This document shows positions 45,781 through 55,376 of a stretch of DNA of 64,000 nt, in pieces (the stretch's first letter is position 1; each line of letters opens with the position of its first letter). The position numbers and the translations under genes were made by a program. The notes under the pieces are model-generated. The model did not search any database, was not told where the DNA came from, and saw nothing but the letters and a program-made list of their open reading frames with translations. The stretch is from [Lactobacillus] rogosae (GTDB taxonomy: Bacteria > Bacillota > Clostridia > Lachnospirales > Lachnospiraceae). The stretch covers positions 1-64,000 of the forward strand of contig FONU01000008.1 of the NCBI GenBank assembly GCA_900112995.1, read 5' to 3'.

Positions 45781-47046
45781 ATGAAACATAATTATCTTGA
45801 CAATTATGAATTAGTCAACGGATATGCACTTATTGACACGGATTTTTCGATTATCACAGCTAACGAGAAAATGTACAAATTTCTTGGTGCTGTGCGAAAG
45901 GCAGCAATCTCTGATGCAATTCATCAGGTAGATATTGATGATTTTATTAATGTGTCTAATAACCTGCGTATTGGGCAAAGTAAAAGTATGGTTCTGCGTA
46001 TGAAAAGAGTTGATAACTCATACAGATGGGTTCTTATGGATATAAAAAGACTTTATATGTCCAATAACCACAAGAAAGAATACCTTGAACTTAATATATC
46101 TGATGTCATTGGTCTTAAAAATCATACTAATCATCTTAATGAAGATATAGGAATATATAGGAGAGTGCTATCAATAAATGATAAATTAGTCTACACCTAT
46201 GAATATGATAAAGATTTATTTACCATATATAATTATGTTAATGACGATGCCATAGCTGTAATATCTTCAACTATTGATGATGTATATGAAAGAATTCTAA
46301 AAAAAGGACTTATACCAAATAAGTCAATAAAAGAATATACTGCATATTTTAATAATATAAGAAATGCTAAGAGTGTGTACCAGCACCATTTTAGTATAAA
46401 TGTCAATTACGGTGATGGATTAAAGCCTACCGGCTCATATATAAATGGCTCAACAATATACTCACAAAGAAAACCAATACGTTCAGTTGGAACACTTAAG
46501 CTTCCAGATGCCAATAATGTATTTTCAAAGACTACATATGATTATGAAGACTGTAATAAAATGCTTGGACGTGAGGGACTTGAGAAATATACGCTTAACA
46601 ATATTTCTTATAATAAAAATTATAGATTTGCATTTATCAAGGTTCATATTGATAATATTACTGAATACAAGGATACCCATGGCAAAAAGGCTTATAATAC
46701 AATTCTTGACATAATCAAAGAAACATTATTAAAGGTTGTAGAATACCGGGGTGTAGCAGGTAATCCTGATAATGAAACAGAATACGTTGTTATAGTTAAA
46801 AATCTTTATAATGAATCAGAGTTAAGAGCATTTATCGAATATATGAGATCGCGTATTATATGGGAATGTAAAGCATTTGATGTCTCATTTATGCCGTTAT
46901 TCTCTATAGGAATTGGACGATATCCTGATAACGGAACAGATTTTAAGGTTATAACTGATAAACTGATAAAAGCCACAGATATTGCTATATCAAAGGGCGG
47001 TAACAGATATATAATCTACAAGGAAGACATTCATGGAGAACTATAA
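45781..47046 (+). CDS. PAS domain protein with degenerate GGDEF domain
   Basis: A 421-aa soluble protein. Residues about 8-115 fit a PAS domain (GYALIDTDFSIITANEKMYKFLG..). A middle domain of unknown fold follows. Residues about 265-421 fit a GGDEF domain: NYRFAFIKVHIDNITEYKDTHG, then where GG(D/E)EF should be the sequence is DNETEY, then VVIVKNL and SIGIGRYP. The signature glycines are gone, so it is unlikely to make cyclic di-GMP; a ligand-sensing role is inferred. It starts 3 bp after recU. Confidence 0.7.
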   Translation: MKHNYLDNYELVNGYALIDTDFSIITANEKMYKFLGAVRKAAISDAIHQVDIDDFINVSNNLRIGQSKSMVLRMKRVDNSYRWVLMDIKRLYMSNNHKKEYLELNISDVIGLKNHTNHLNEDIGIYRRVLSINDKLVYTYEYDKDLFTIYNYVNDDAIAVISSTIDDVYERILKKGLIPNKSIKEYTAYFNNIRNAKSVYQHHFSINVNYGDGLKPTGSYINGSTIYSQRKPIRSVGTLKLPDANNVFSKTTYDYEDCNKMLGREGLEKYTLNNISYNKNYRFAFIKVHIDNITEYKDTHGKKAYNTILDIIKETLLKVVEYRGVAGNPDNETEYVVIVKNLYNESELRAFIEYMRSRIIWECKAFDVSFMPLFSIGIGRYPDNGTDFKVITDKLIKATDIAISKGGNRYIIYKEDIHGEL

Positions 47047-47047
47047 T

Positions 47048-47059
47048 ATTGTATACAAT
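47048..47059. promoter_or_regulatory. 12-bp palindrome beside the his promoter
   Basis: ATTGTATACAAT is a perfect palindrome ending 5 bp before the -35 box of the his promoter; a candidate operator, regulator unknown. Confidence 0.35.
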
Positions 47060-47064
47060 CAGGC

Positions 47065-47093
47065 TTGACAGCCTAAAAGTCATTATGTATAAT
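47065..47093 (+). promoter_or_regulatory. Consensus promoter of the his operon
   Basis: Perfect TTGACA (47065-47070) and TATAAT (47088-47093), 17 bp apart. The transcript would begin about 47100. The leader holds a palindrome ACTTTAGTAAAGT (47116-47128) but no run of His codons and no T-box-like structure that I can see. Confidence 0.88.
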
Positions 47094-47165
47094 CTCTTTA
47101 ACATATTATCACGTTACTTTAGTAAAGTGGCGCTGGTATAAATTTTACACGAATCGAGGATGATT

Positions 47166-48350
47166 ATGAAAAAAGATCTGCTTCATACACCTGAAGGTGT
47201 ACGCGATATATACAGCACTGAATGTGTTGAAAAGAAAATAATAGAAAACAAGCTCCACGATGTATGCCGTCTTTACGGATATAACGATATACAGACACCA
47301 TCTATTGAATATTTTGATGTATTTAGCAAAGAACGAGGCAGTGTGCCTTCTAATGAAATGTTCAAGTTATTCGACAGATATGGCAATACTCTTGTGTTAA
47401 GGCCTGATATGACACCTTCTATAGCAAGAGCAGCAGCTAAATACTTTGAGGATCATATTCTTCCTATTAAACTCTGCTATGTCAGCAATACATTTATTAA
47501 TGTCAGCAAGTATTATCAGGGCAGATTAAAAGAGAATACAGTTATCGGTGCTGAATTAATAGATGATGCTTCAATTGATGCGGATTACGAAATAATCTGT
47601 ATGGTAATTGACTGTATGAAGAATGCTGGGCTTACTGAGTTTCAGGTAGAGCTCGGCAATGTAGCTTTCTTTAACGGATTATTAAAAGATGCAGGAATTA
47701 AAGGAGATACATACGAAGAACTTCTTAATCTTATTAATGAGAAGAATTATATCGGTGTAGAAGAAATCCTTACTAATCTTAATATTGATAAGAATACAGC
47801 TAAGGTATTATTAGAGCTTCCACAGCTTTTTGGACAGGCAGAGGTGCTTGATAAAGCCAGAAGCCTTACTAATATTCCAGAATGCATAGAGGCTGTTGAC
47901 AGACTTACCAATCTTTATGAGCTTCTTAAGATTAATGGCTACGATAAGTATGTATCCTTTGACCTTGGTGAATTAAGTAACCATACATATTACACAGGAA
48001 TTATATTTCACGCATTTACATTTGGAACGGGCGAACCAATTGCAAGTGGTGGACGATATGACAAGCTTCTTGGACAGTTCGGCTGTGACAAGGCTTCTAT
48101 TGGTTTCTCTCTTATAATTGACAGACTTATGGCTGCAATTAACAGACAGAATATAGAGATTGAAGTTGAATACAGCGGTGTGCTTCTTGTATACAGTGAG
48201 GATAAGCTTCAGGATGCTGTCAAACGTGCTAATGAATTAAGAAAAGACGGCATTAATGTATGTATGATAAGAAAGAATAATAATAAGTCTGAAAGCCAGT
48301 ATATTGAATATGCAAAGGCTTCACAGCTTTCAGATGTTGTTTATATTTAA
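47166..48350 (+). CDS. hisZ: ATP phosphoribosyltransferase regulatory subunit HisZ
   Basis: HisZ is a histidyl-tRNA-synthetase-like protein without aminoacylation activity that is needed with the short form of HisG (next gene). The 394-aa protein has LHTPEGVRDI, the class II motif 2-like LRPDMTPSIAR and FGTGEPIASGGRYDKLL. ATG 47166 follows GAGGATGATT; the ATG at 47160 overlaps the binding site. Confidence 0.93.
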   Translation: MKKDLLHTPEGVRDIYSTECVEKKIIENKLHDVCRLYGYNDIQTPSIEYFDVFSKERGSVPSNEMFKLFDRYGNTLVLRPDMTPSIARAAAKYFEDHILPIKLCYVSNTFINVSKYYQGRLKENTVIGAELIDDASIDADYEIICMVIDCMKNAGLTEFQVELGNVAFFNGLLKDAGIKGDTYEELLNLINEKNYIGVEEILTNLNIDKNTAKVLLELPQLFGQAEVLDKARSLTNIPECIEAVDRLTNLYELLKINGYDKYVSFDLGELSNHTYYTGIIFHAFTFGTGEPIASGGRYDKLLGQFGCDKASIGFSLIIDRLMAAINRQNIEIEVEYSGVLLVYSEDKLQDAVKRANELRKDGINVCMIRKNNNKSESQYIEYAKASQLSDVVYI

Positions 48351-48398
48351 CATGCACAGATTTAATCTGCTCTATAAAGAACAAGAATGGAGATTAGT

Positions 48399-49043
48399 AT
48401 GAGATACATAACTATTGCACTGGCTAAAGGCCGTTTAGCTAAAAAAGCACTTGAGATATTTGAACATATCGGTGTAACTTGTGATGAGATGAAAGACGAG
48501 AACACAAGAAAGTTAATATTCACTAATGAAGAGTTAGGTATAAGATTTTTCCTTGCAAAGCCTTCAGATGTTCCAACATATGTAGAATATGGTGCGGCTG
48601 ATATTGGTATTGTAGGCAAGGATACACTGCTTGAGGAGGGACGTTCATTATATGAAGTATATGACCTTAAAATCGGGCAATGTAAAATGTGTGTATGTGG
48701 TCCAGCCTCAGCCAGGGAGAAATTACAGCACCACGAACTTATAAGAGTTGCTTCCAAGTATCCTAATATTGCCAAAGACTATTTCTATAACAAGAAGCAC
48801 CAGACAGTAGAAATCATAAAGCTTAACGGTTCAGTTGAGCTGGCACCTATTGTAGGGCTTTCAGAAGTTATTGTTGATATTGTAGAGACTGGTGCAACAC
48901 TTAGGGAAAATGGTCTTGAAGTTCTTGAAGAAGTATGCCCATTATCAGCACGTATTGTTGTTAACCAGGTAAGTATGAAAATGGAGAACGAAAGAATTAC
49001 AAAGCTTATTAATGATATAAAGAATTACCTTGAGAACAAATAA
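48399..49043 (+). CDS. hisG: ATP phosphoribosyltransferase, short form HisG
   Basis: HisG joins ATP and PRPP, the first step of histidine synthesis. At 214 aa it lacks the C-terminal regulatory domain, so it needs His[14 protein letters not shown] at the start and the PRPP-binding stretch [18 protein letters not shown] are diagnostic. ATG 48399 follows TGGAG; the ATG at 48387 lies on that site. Confidence 0.95.
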   Translation: MRYITIALAKGRLAKKALEIFEHIGVTCDEMKDENTRKLIFTNEELGIRFFLAKPSDVPTYVEYGAADIGIVGKDTLLEEGRSLYEVYDLKIGQCKMCVCGPASAREKLQHHELIRVASKYPNIAKDYFYNKKHQTVEIIKLNGSVELAPIVGLSEVIVDIVETGATLRENGLEVLEEVCPLSARIVVNQVSMKMENERITKLINDIKNYLENK

Positions 49044-49096
49044 TTGTTTATATTAAATAATAAAATATACATTCAACGAATGGGATGGAGGACTAT

Positions 49097-50386
49097 ATGA
49101 GAATAGTTAAATTAACAGATGAAACTAAGAATAATATCCTTGAGGATTTATTAAAAAGAAGTCCTAACAGCTACGGAAAGTTTGAAGCAGCCGTTAATGA
49201 TATTCTTTTAAATGTAAGAACTAACAAAGACGAGGCTCTTTTTAAGTATACTAAAGACTTTGATAAGGCTGACATTAATGCTTCTAATATCGTTGTAACT
49301 AAAGATGAGATTGAGGAAGCTTATACAAAGGTTGACCCAGCTTTAGTTGATGTAATAAGAAAATCTCTTAAGAATATTAAGGAATACCACGAAAAGCAGA
49401 AGCAGTACAGCTGGTTTGACTCTAAACCGGACGGAACTATTCTTGGACAGAAAGTAACTCCATTAGCAAGAGCTGGTGTATATGTACCTGGCGGAAAAGC
49501 TGCTTATCCATCATCAGTTCTTATGAACGTAGTACCTGCTAAAGTAGCAGGTGTTGAACAGATTATTATGTGTACACCTCCAGACCACGAAGGGAAGGTA
49601 TATCCTACAACACTTGTAGCAGCTAATGAGGCTGGCGTTGATGTTGTATACAAGGCAGGCGGTGCTCAGGCAATTGCAGCTATGGCTTATGGTACAGAGT
49701 CTATTCCAAAAGTTGATAAAATATGTGGTCCGGGTAATATCTATGTTGCCCTTGCTAAAAAAGCTGTGTTTGGTTATGTAAGTATAGACTCTGTTGCAGG
49801 TCCTAGTGAAATTCTTGTAATTGCTGATGAGACAGCTAACCCAAGATATGTAGCCGCAGATCTTTTATCTCAGGCTGAACACGATGAGATGGCATCAGCA
49901 ATCCTTATTACAACAAGCAGTGAGCTTGCCAATAAAGTATCTGCTGAGATTGACGGCTTCTTAAAGGAACTATCAAGAAGTGAGATTATATCTAAATCAC
50001 TTGATAACTATGGTTATATTCTTCTTGTAGACGATATCAATGAAGCTGTTTCAGTTGCCAACGATATAGCATCAGAACATCTTGAGATTGTAACTAAAGA
50101 TCCATTTAATGTAATGACTAAGATTAAGAATGCAGGTGCAATATTCCTTGGAGAATACAGCTCAGAGCCTCTTGGAGATTACTTTGCTGGTCCTAACCAT
50201 GTACTTCCTACTAATGGTACAGCTAAATTCTTCTCAGCATTAAGTGTTGATGACTTTATTAAGAAATCAAGCATAATATCTTATTCAAGGGAAGCTCTTG
50301 AAGCTATACATAATGATATTGAGAACTTTGCGTCAGCAGAACATCTTACTGCACACGCTAATTCAATAAAAGTTCGTTTTGAATAA
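49097..50386 (+). CDS. hisD: Histidinol dehydrogenase
   Basis: HisD oxidises histidinol to histidine in two NAD-dependent steps. The 429-aa protein has GVYVPGGKAAYPSSVLMN, CGPGNIYVALAKKAVFG, GPSEILVIAD and the catalytic Glu-His in ASEHLEIV. ATG 49097 follows GGAGG (49087-49091). 53 bp separate it from hisG. Confidence 0.96.
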   Translation: MRIVKLTDETKNNILEDLLKRSPNSYGKFEAAVNDILLNVRTNKDEALFKYTKDFDKADINASNIVVTKDEIEEAYTKVDPALVDVIRKSLKNIKEYHEKQKQYSWFDSKPDGTILGQKVTPLARAGVYVPGGKAAYPSSVLMNVVPAKVAGVEQIIMCTPPDHEGKVYPTTLVAANEAGVDVVYKAGGAQAIAAMAYGTESIPKVDKICGPGNIYVALAKKAVFGYVSIDSVAGPSEILVIADETANPRYVAADLLSQAEHDEMASAILITTSSELANKVSAEIDGFLKELSRSEIISKSLDNYGYILLVDDINEAVSVANDIASEHLEIVTKDPFNVMTKIKNAGAIFLGEYSSEPLGDYFAGPNHVLPTNGTAKFFSALSVDDFIKKSSIISYSREALEAIHNDIENFASAEHLTAHANSIKVRFE

Positions 50387-50476
50387 ATCGGACATTATAT
50401 GTGATGTTATGGGTAGGATATCTTTTTTGCCCTGACATCTTTAATATATAATTATATCAGAATCGAGGACGTATAT

Positions 50477-51076
50477 ATGTCAAATATGCAGGCAAGACAG
50501 GCAACAATTCATAGAAAGACAAGTGAGACAGATATAGAGCTTTTTCTGTGCCTAGACGGAGAGGGCAATGCACAGGTAGATACAGGAATAGGCTTTTTTG
50601 ACCATATGCTAAAAAGCTTCGCAAAGCATGGTATGTTCGACCTTAACTTAAAAGTTACAGGCGACTTAATCGTTGACTGCCACCATACTATTGAAGATGT
50701 TGGTATCGTGCTTGGAGAAGCTGTTAAAAAAGCTCTTGGTGATAAGAAGTCCATAAGAAGATACGGTGATATTATACTTCCTATGGATGAAGCACTTATA
50801 TTATGTGCGATTGATTTATCAGGAAGACCATATCTTGTATTTGAGTCACAATTCACTTCCGATATGGTTGGATATTTTGATACACAGATGGTTAAAGAAT
50901 TCTTCTATGCCATATCATACAGTGCAGGAATGAACCTTCATATAAGAAAGATAACCGGTGAGAATGACCACCACATTATTGAGGGAATGTTCAAGGCATT
51001 TGCCAAGGCTTTAGATGAAGCTTGTATGAAAGATGCAAGAATTAAATCAGTATTATCTACAAAGGGAAGCCTGTAA
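50477..51076 (+). CDS. hisB: Imidazoleglycerol-phosphate dehydratase
   Basis: A monofunctional 199-aa HisB without the phosphatase domain. Manganese-binding His clusters are visible: FFDHMLKSFAKHG, DCHHTIEDVGI and NDHHIIEGMFKAFAKAL. ATCGAGGA precedes the ATG. hisH and hisF, which often stand near, do not follow. Confidence 0.95.
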   Translation: MSNMQARQATIHRKTSETDIELFLCLDGEGNAQVDTGIGFFDHMLKSFAKHGMFDLNLKVTGDLIVDCHHTIEDVGIVLGEAVKKALGDKKSIRRYGDIILPMDEALILCAIDLSGRPYLVFESQFTSDMVGYFDTQMVKEFFYAISYSAGMNLHIRKITGENDHHIIEGMFKAFAKALDEACMKDARIKSVLSTKGSL

Positions 51077-51108
51077 ATATAAATATTAAGTAAAGATTGG
51101 AGCATACA

Positions 51109-52197
51109 ATGAGATTATACCCAGCTATTGATATTAAAGACGGACAGTGTGTAAGATTAAAAAAAGGTCTTTTTAATGATGTAACAGTATATTCAGATAA
51201 GCCTTATGAAATAGCCAGGGGCTTTGAACAGGACGGCGCTAAATTCATACATACTGTTGACTTGGATGGTGCATTAAAGGGGCGTGGCGTAAATGCTGAC
51301 ACAATCAGAAAGATAGTATCAAGTGTCAATATACCTGTCCAGATGGGCGGTGGAGTAAGAACACTTGAGAATATTAAAGAAGTTCTCGACCTTGGTGTAT
51401 ACCGTGTAATTATTGGTACTAAGGCAGTTGAAAATCCTGATTTCATAAAGCAGGCAATTGATAAATTCGGACCTGAACATATTGTTGTTGGTGTTGATGC
51501 CAAGGACGGGCTTGTAGCCGTTGAAGGCTGGGAAAAGGTAAGTGACAAGACTGCTCTTTCTTTAGCTTTGGCTATGAAAGATATGGGTGTCCAGACAATT
51601 GTCTATACTGATATATCTAAAGATGGTATGCTTCAGGGTCCTAATATTGAACAGACTAAGCTTTTATCTGATAAGACAGGAATTAATATAATCGCTTCTG
51701 GCGGAATGTCCTGTGTGCAGGATTTAAAGAATATCAATGATGCAGGTATCCACGGAGCAATAATAGGAAAAGCCTTATATGAGAACAGAATTAACCTTAA
51801 AGACGCTGTTGATATGTTTGAATCTGGAAGTTCTGTAATTGAAGCTTCTAAAAAGCTTAATACAAGCCTTTCATTTTCTGATTTCAAACTTAACTCAGAT
51901 GGTTTAATTCCAGTAGTTGTACAGGACTATGTCAATAATGAAGTGCTTATGGTTGCATATATGAACGAAGAAGCCTATAACCATACTGTTAATACAGGGG
52001 TTATGACTTATTACAGCAGAAGCCGTCAGGAATTATGGATTAAGGGCGAAACTTCTGGTCATTACCAGTATGTAAGTTCACTTGACATTGACTGTGATAA
52101 TGATACAATACTTGCAAAGGTACGTCAGATAGGTGCAGCCTGCCACACTGGCAACAGAAGCTGTTTCTATCGTAATCTGTACCTTAGAGATTTATAA
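51109..52197 (+). CDS. HisA-HisI fusion: ProFAR isomerase and phosphoribosyl-AMP cyclohydrolase
   Basis: A 362-aa fusion of two his enzymes. Residues about 1-237 are His[29 protein letters not shown] and [12 protein letters not shown]. Residues about 262-362 are His[40 protein letters not shown] and [10 protein letters not shown], the metal-binding Asp/Cys ligands. The two act in consecutive steps in the reverse order (HisI, then HisA). No HisE domain is attached. ATG 51109 follows TTGGAG. Confidence 0.93.
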   Translation: MRLYPAIDIKDGQCVRLKKGLFNDVTVYSDKPYEIARGFEQDGAKFIHTVDLDGALKGRGVNADTIRKIVSSVNIPVQMGGGVRTLENIKEVLDLGVYRVIIGTKAVENPDFIKQAIDKFGPEHIVVGVDAKDGLVAVEGWEKVSDKTALSLALAMKDMGVQTIVYTDISKDGMLQGPNIEQTKLLSDKTGINIIASGGMSCVQDLKNINDAGIHGAIIGKALYENRINLKDAVDMFESGSSVIEASKKLNTSLSFSDFKLNSDGLIPVVVQDYVNNEVLMVAYMNEEAYNHTVNTGVMTYYSRSRQELWIKGETSGHYQYVSSLDIDCDNDTILAKVRQIGAACHTGNRSCFYRNLYLRDL

Positions 52198-52217
52198 TTC
52201 ATAGATGAGAGCAGGAT

Positions 52218-53450
52218 ATGACTATTAAATATATCATTACACAGATTAACGATAATATAATATATTCAAAGTATAACAACAACGGTTGTCTTAGTCTTAA
52301 TATAGTAGACAAAAGCAGCCTGGTTGGTAATATATACATTGGCAGAGTTGAAAATGTTGTTAAAAACATCAGCTCTGCTTTTGTTGAAATTGAAAATAAA
52401 ATTAAATGCTATTACCAGCTTGAAAATAATAAGAATAATATATTTCTTAATACAAAGAATAATAAAGCTGTCAACATTGGTGATAAGCTTTTAGTACAGG
52501 TAAGCAATGATGCCCATAAGACAAAGCCTCCTACAGCGACTTCCAAGATAGATATATCAGGACAGTATATTGTAGTGTCAAGTGATGTCAAAGGTGTGTC
52601 AATATCTAACAAATGCAAGAAAGCTTCTGTATGTATAGAAGCTTCTTCTGTTCTAAAGGACTATATTAAAGAACATCTTACAGCTTTTAATGATAAACTT
52701 CAGGCTTCAGGTACATTTTCTTATGGAATAATTATAAGAAGCAGTGCCGCTAATGCAGATATTAATACAGTACTTAATGAGGCTTACTCTCTTATAGACC
52801 AGTACGAACATATAATACAGAATGCTGTATTTGGAACATTTTACACTAAGCTTTATGAAAAAGAGCCGCCTATGGTAAGCGAACTCAGGCATCTTAGTGC
52901 TGATAATACAATCGAAGTCATCACAGATATTCCATATTATTATGATTTGCTTAATACGCATTTTAAAGATAACAGCAATATAAGTTTACGATTATATGAA
53001 GATGAATTACTGCCGCTGTATAAGCTTTATTCTGTCGAAAAGACATTATCAGAAGCCTTGTCCAGAAAGGTATGGCTTAAATGCGGAGGCTACCTTATAA
53101 TCGAACAGACTGAGGCTATGAGTGTTGTCGATGTCAATTCTGGCAAAAATGTAACTAAAGCCAAAAAAGAGGCTGATAAAGAGAACAATATTTTAAAGAC
53201 TAATATTGAAGCTGGAATTGAAATTATAAGACAGCTCCGCTTAAGAAATATTTCTGGAATTATTATTATTGATTTTATTAATATGGCACAGCAGGAAAGC
53301 AGGGATAAATTATTATCAGTTCTTAAGGAATACGCCCGATTAGAAAGTATCCAGACTAATGTGGTTGATATTACACCTCTTGGACTTGTTGAAATGACAC
53401 GAAAGAATAATGGCAAGACATTAAAAGAATTAATCAAAACCGGAGAGTGA
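52218..53450 (+). CDS. Ribonuclease E/G family protein
   Basis: A 410-aa RNase E/G-type endoribonuclease acting in rRNA maturation and mRNA decay. An S1-like domain lies at about 35-120 (GNIYIGRVENVV, ISSAFVEI). The DNase I-like domain has the catalytic Asp residues in MSVVDVNSG and IIIIDFINM. It ends shortly after GLVEMTRKNNGKTLKEL, before the zinc-link CPxC of classical RNase E/G, so it lacks that dimer-link. Several short Asn/Lys-rich loops interrupt the S1 part. Confidence 0.85.
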   Translation: MTIKYIITQINDNIIYSKYNNNGCLSLNIVDKSSLVGNIYIGRVENVVKNISSAFVEIENKIKCYYQLENNKNNIFLNTKNNKAVNIGDKLLVQVSNDAHKTKPPTATSKIDISGQYIVVSSDVKGVSISNKCKKASVCIEASSVLKDYIKEHLTAFNDKLQASGTFSYGIIIRSSAANADINTVLNEAYSLIDQYEHIIQNAVFGTFYTKLYEKEPPMVSELRHLSADNTIEVITDIPYYYDLLNTHFKDNSNISLRLYEDELLPLYKLYSVEKTLSEALSRKVWLKCGGYLIIEQTEAMSVVDVNSGKNVTKAKKEADKENNILKTNIEAGIEIIRQLRLRNISGIIIIDFINMAQQESRDKLLSVLKEYARLESIQTNVVDITPLGLVEMTRKNNGKTLKELIKTGE

Positions 53451-53454
53451 GTTT

Positions 53455-54036
53455 ATGTCAGAGAATAATTTAACGGGCTATGAAAAAAGATATAATGCTG
53501 TATACAATTACCTTGATACGCATAAGGCACTAAAGAACATTCTGCTCTTATTATATAAAGTGCTTCCGTATGTTACTGCACTATCGTATATGGTTCTTAT
53601 TGTATTATGTGCCAGATCCAAATCAACAATCGCAACACCTGCAATTGCTCTAAGCGTAGATGCAACAGGTTATGTTGAAACATCTAATGTATTTATTACA
53701 GCTAAACTTATACTTGCACCATTAACTTCATTTATATTTGTATCATTTATAAGAAAATGTCTTGATTCACCAAGACCATATACAAAATATAATATAACAC
53801 CTATTGTAAAAAAAGATAAAGAGGGAGAGTCTATGCCAAGCAGACATATATTCTCAATCACTATTATTGCAATGTGCTGGTTATATATATACCAGCCTGT
53901 CGGTATTATACTTTTAGTTATGACACTTGTGCTTGCAGTATTAAGAGTTGTTATGGGTGTGCATTTTATTAAAGATGTTATTGCCGGAATTATATGTGGA
54001 ATTATATGCGGATTTATAGGATTGTGGATTTTATAA
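53455..54036 (+). CDS. PAP2-family membrane phosphatase
   Basis: A 193-aa membrane protein with the three PAP2 motifs: KCLDSPRPY, MPSRH and RVVMGVHFIKDVIAG. Five or six hydrophobic segments are seen. The family dephosphorylates lipids such as phosphatidic acid or undecaprenyl pyrophosphate; the substrate here is unknown. It follows the RNase gene by 4 bp, with GGAGAG before the ATG. Confidence 0.87.
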   Translation: MSENNLTGYEKRYNAVYNYLDTHKALKNILLLLYKVLPYVTALSYMVLIVLCARSKSTIATPAIALSVDATGYVETSNVFITAKLILAPLTSFIFVSFIRKCLDSPRPYTKYNITPIVKKDKEGESMPSRHIFSITIIAMCWLYIYQPVGIILLVMTLVLAVLRVVMGVHFIKDVIAGIICGIICGFIGLWIL

Positions 54037-54064
54037 TTTTTTTAGAATTATTTTTTTAAGACTA

Positions 54065-54093
54065 TTGACATTTGTTTACTGATACTATATTAT
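54065..54093 (+). promoter_or_regulatory. Promoter of rplU-prp-rpmA
   Basis: TTGACA (54065-54070) and TATTAT (54088-54093) with 17 bp between; transcript start about 54100. Confidence 0.82.
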
Positions 54094-54099
54094 ATTCTA

Positions 54100-54176
54100 G
54101 TGTGCCGCTCAGTTAGGACATAAGCAGGTATTTTACCTCTCCAAAACTGGCGAGTAATTATTTTAGGAGGTGCCAT
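54100..54176 (+). promoter_or_regulatory. Probable L21 leader RNA
   Basis: The 77-nt leader of rplU contains GTGCCGCT near its start and pairing such as AGGTA/TACCT (54127-54139). L21 leaders that autoregulate this operon are known in Firmicutes. Assignment rests on position and the general look, since no covariance search could be run. Confidence 0.45.
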
Positions 54177-54485
54177 ATGTACGCAATTATTGCAACAGGT
54201 GGTAAACAGTACACAGTTTCAGAAGGCGATGTAATCAAGGTTGAAAAGCTTGGTGTTAACGCTGGCGATACTGTTACATTTGACCAGGTTCTTTTCGTTA
54301 ATAACGGTGAAGCTAAGGTTGGTGATCCTACAGTAGCAGGAGCAACAGTTACAGCAAGCGTTGTTGAAGAAGGTAAGGACAAGAAAGTCATCGTGTATAA
54401 GTATAAGAGAAAAACTGGATATCACAAGAAGAACGGTCACAGACAGCTCTTCACTAAGGTTAAGATTGAAAAGATTAATGCTTAA
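54177..54485 (+). CDS. rplU: 50S ribosomal protein L21
   Basis: A 102-aa L21 starting [20 protein letters not shown], with the C-terminal [16 protein letters not shown] that binds 23S rRNA. AGGAGGTG precedes the ATG. First gene of the conserved rplU-prp-rpmA operon. Confidence 0.97.
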   Translation: MYAIIATGGKQYTVSEGDVIKVEKLGVNAGDTVTFDQVLFVNNGEAKVGDPTVAGATVTASVVEEGKDKKVIVYKYKRKTGYHKKNGHRQLFTKVKIEKINA

Positions 54486-54514
54486 TTATTAATCGGATGT
54501 GAGGTGTGTTATCC

Positions 54515-54844
54515 ATGACTCATATAACAATCTACAAGTCGTCTGCTACGAACAGGACTGTAGGCTTTAAGTCAGCAGGACATGCTGGCTATGCAGAAGA
54601 AGGTAGTGATATTATCTGTTCTGCAATTTCTGTATTGACTATCAATACGATTAATTCGATTGAGCAATTCACGGATGCCGTATATGATATGTCGGTTGAT
54701 GATGAAGAGGCTAGTATTGATTACATAGTCACTTCTAATATCAGTGATACAACACAGGTATTGTTAGATGCCTTAGAACTTGGTTTAAGAACTATGGCTG
54801 CTGATAATCCTGATTACTTATTGATTACCGTCAAGGAGGTGTAA
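54515..54844 (+). CDS. prp: Ribosomal-processing cysteine protease Prp
   Basis: Prp cleaves the N-terminal extension of L27. The 109-aa protein has the catalytic dyad His23 and Cys35 ([16 protein letters not shown]). ATG 54515 is chosen because GTGAGGTG (54499-54506) is the binding site; the GTG at 54506 overlaps it. It sits between its substrate gene rpmA and rplU, as in other Firmicutes. Confidence 0.94.
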   Translation: MTHITIYKSSATNRTVGFKSAGHAGYAEEGSDIICSAISVLTINTINSIEQFTDAVYDMSVDDEEASIDYIVTSNISDTTQVLLDALELGLRTMAADNPDYLLITVKEV

Positions 54845-54848
54845 TGTT

Positions 54849-55139
54849 ATGTTGAATTTGAACCTTCAGTTTTTCGCTCATAAAAAGGGTGTTGGTTCTA
54901 CAAAGAATGGTAGAGATTCAGAATCTAAGAGATTAGGTGCAAAGAGAGCTGATGGACAGTTCGTTTTAGCTGGTAATATTCTTTACAGACAGCGTGGAAC
55001 AAAGATTCATCCAGGTGTTAATGTTGGTCGTGGTGGCGATGATACATTATTCGCACTTGTTGATGGAACTGTTAAGTTTGAAAGAAAGGGCAGAGATAAG
55101 AAGCAGGTTTCTGTTTATCCTGTTGCCTCAGAGAACTAA
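54849..55139 (+). CDS. rpmA: 50S ribosomal protein L27 with Prp-cleaved N-terminus
   Basis: A 96-aa L27. It begins [20 protein letters not shown]; the segment LNLQFF is the Firmicute extension that Prp removes between Phe9 and Ala10, leaving AHKKG at the mature N-terminus near the peptidyl transferase centre. The start codon is 4 bp after the prp stop. A terminator follows at once. Confidence 0.96.
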   Translation: MLNLNLQFFAHKKGVGSTKNGRDSESKRLGAKRADGQFVLAGNILYRQRGTKIHPGVNVGRGGDDTLFALVDGTVKFERKGRDKKQVSVYPVASEN

Positions 55140-55148
55140 TTAGTTTTT

Positions 55149-55183
55149 ATAAGCTCCAAATCTTCGGATTTGGGGCTTTTTGT
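55149..55183 (+). terminator. Terminator after rpmA
   Basis: AAGCTCCAAATC (55151-55162) pairs with GATTTGGGGCTT (55167-55178) with one mismatch, across a TTCG tetraloop, then TTTT. Confidence 0.9.
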
Positions 55184-55376
55184 GAATTAGAGGGGATAAT
55201 TAATTAACTAATTAATATCTAATTATTGTTTTAACCTATAAACAGGCAATATTTCTTTTAATATATAATACAAATATTGCTATACGATATTTCAGATATG
55301 ATATTTCAGATTGGCTTATTTATATATTTATGTAATATAACAAGCGGCTTTTAGCAGCGTTAGAATGGAGATTAAT

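Noticed and set aside
47100-47165. T-box or histidine attenuator before hisZ
   Set aside because: The leader is only about 65 nt, has no His-codon run, no specifier-loop architecture and no terminator.
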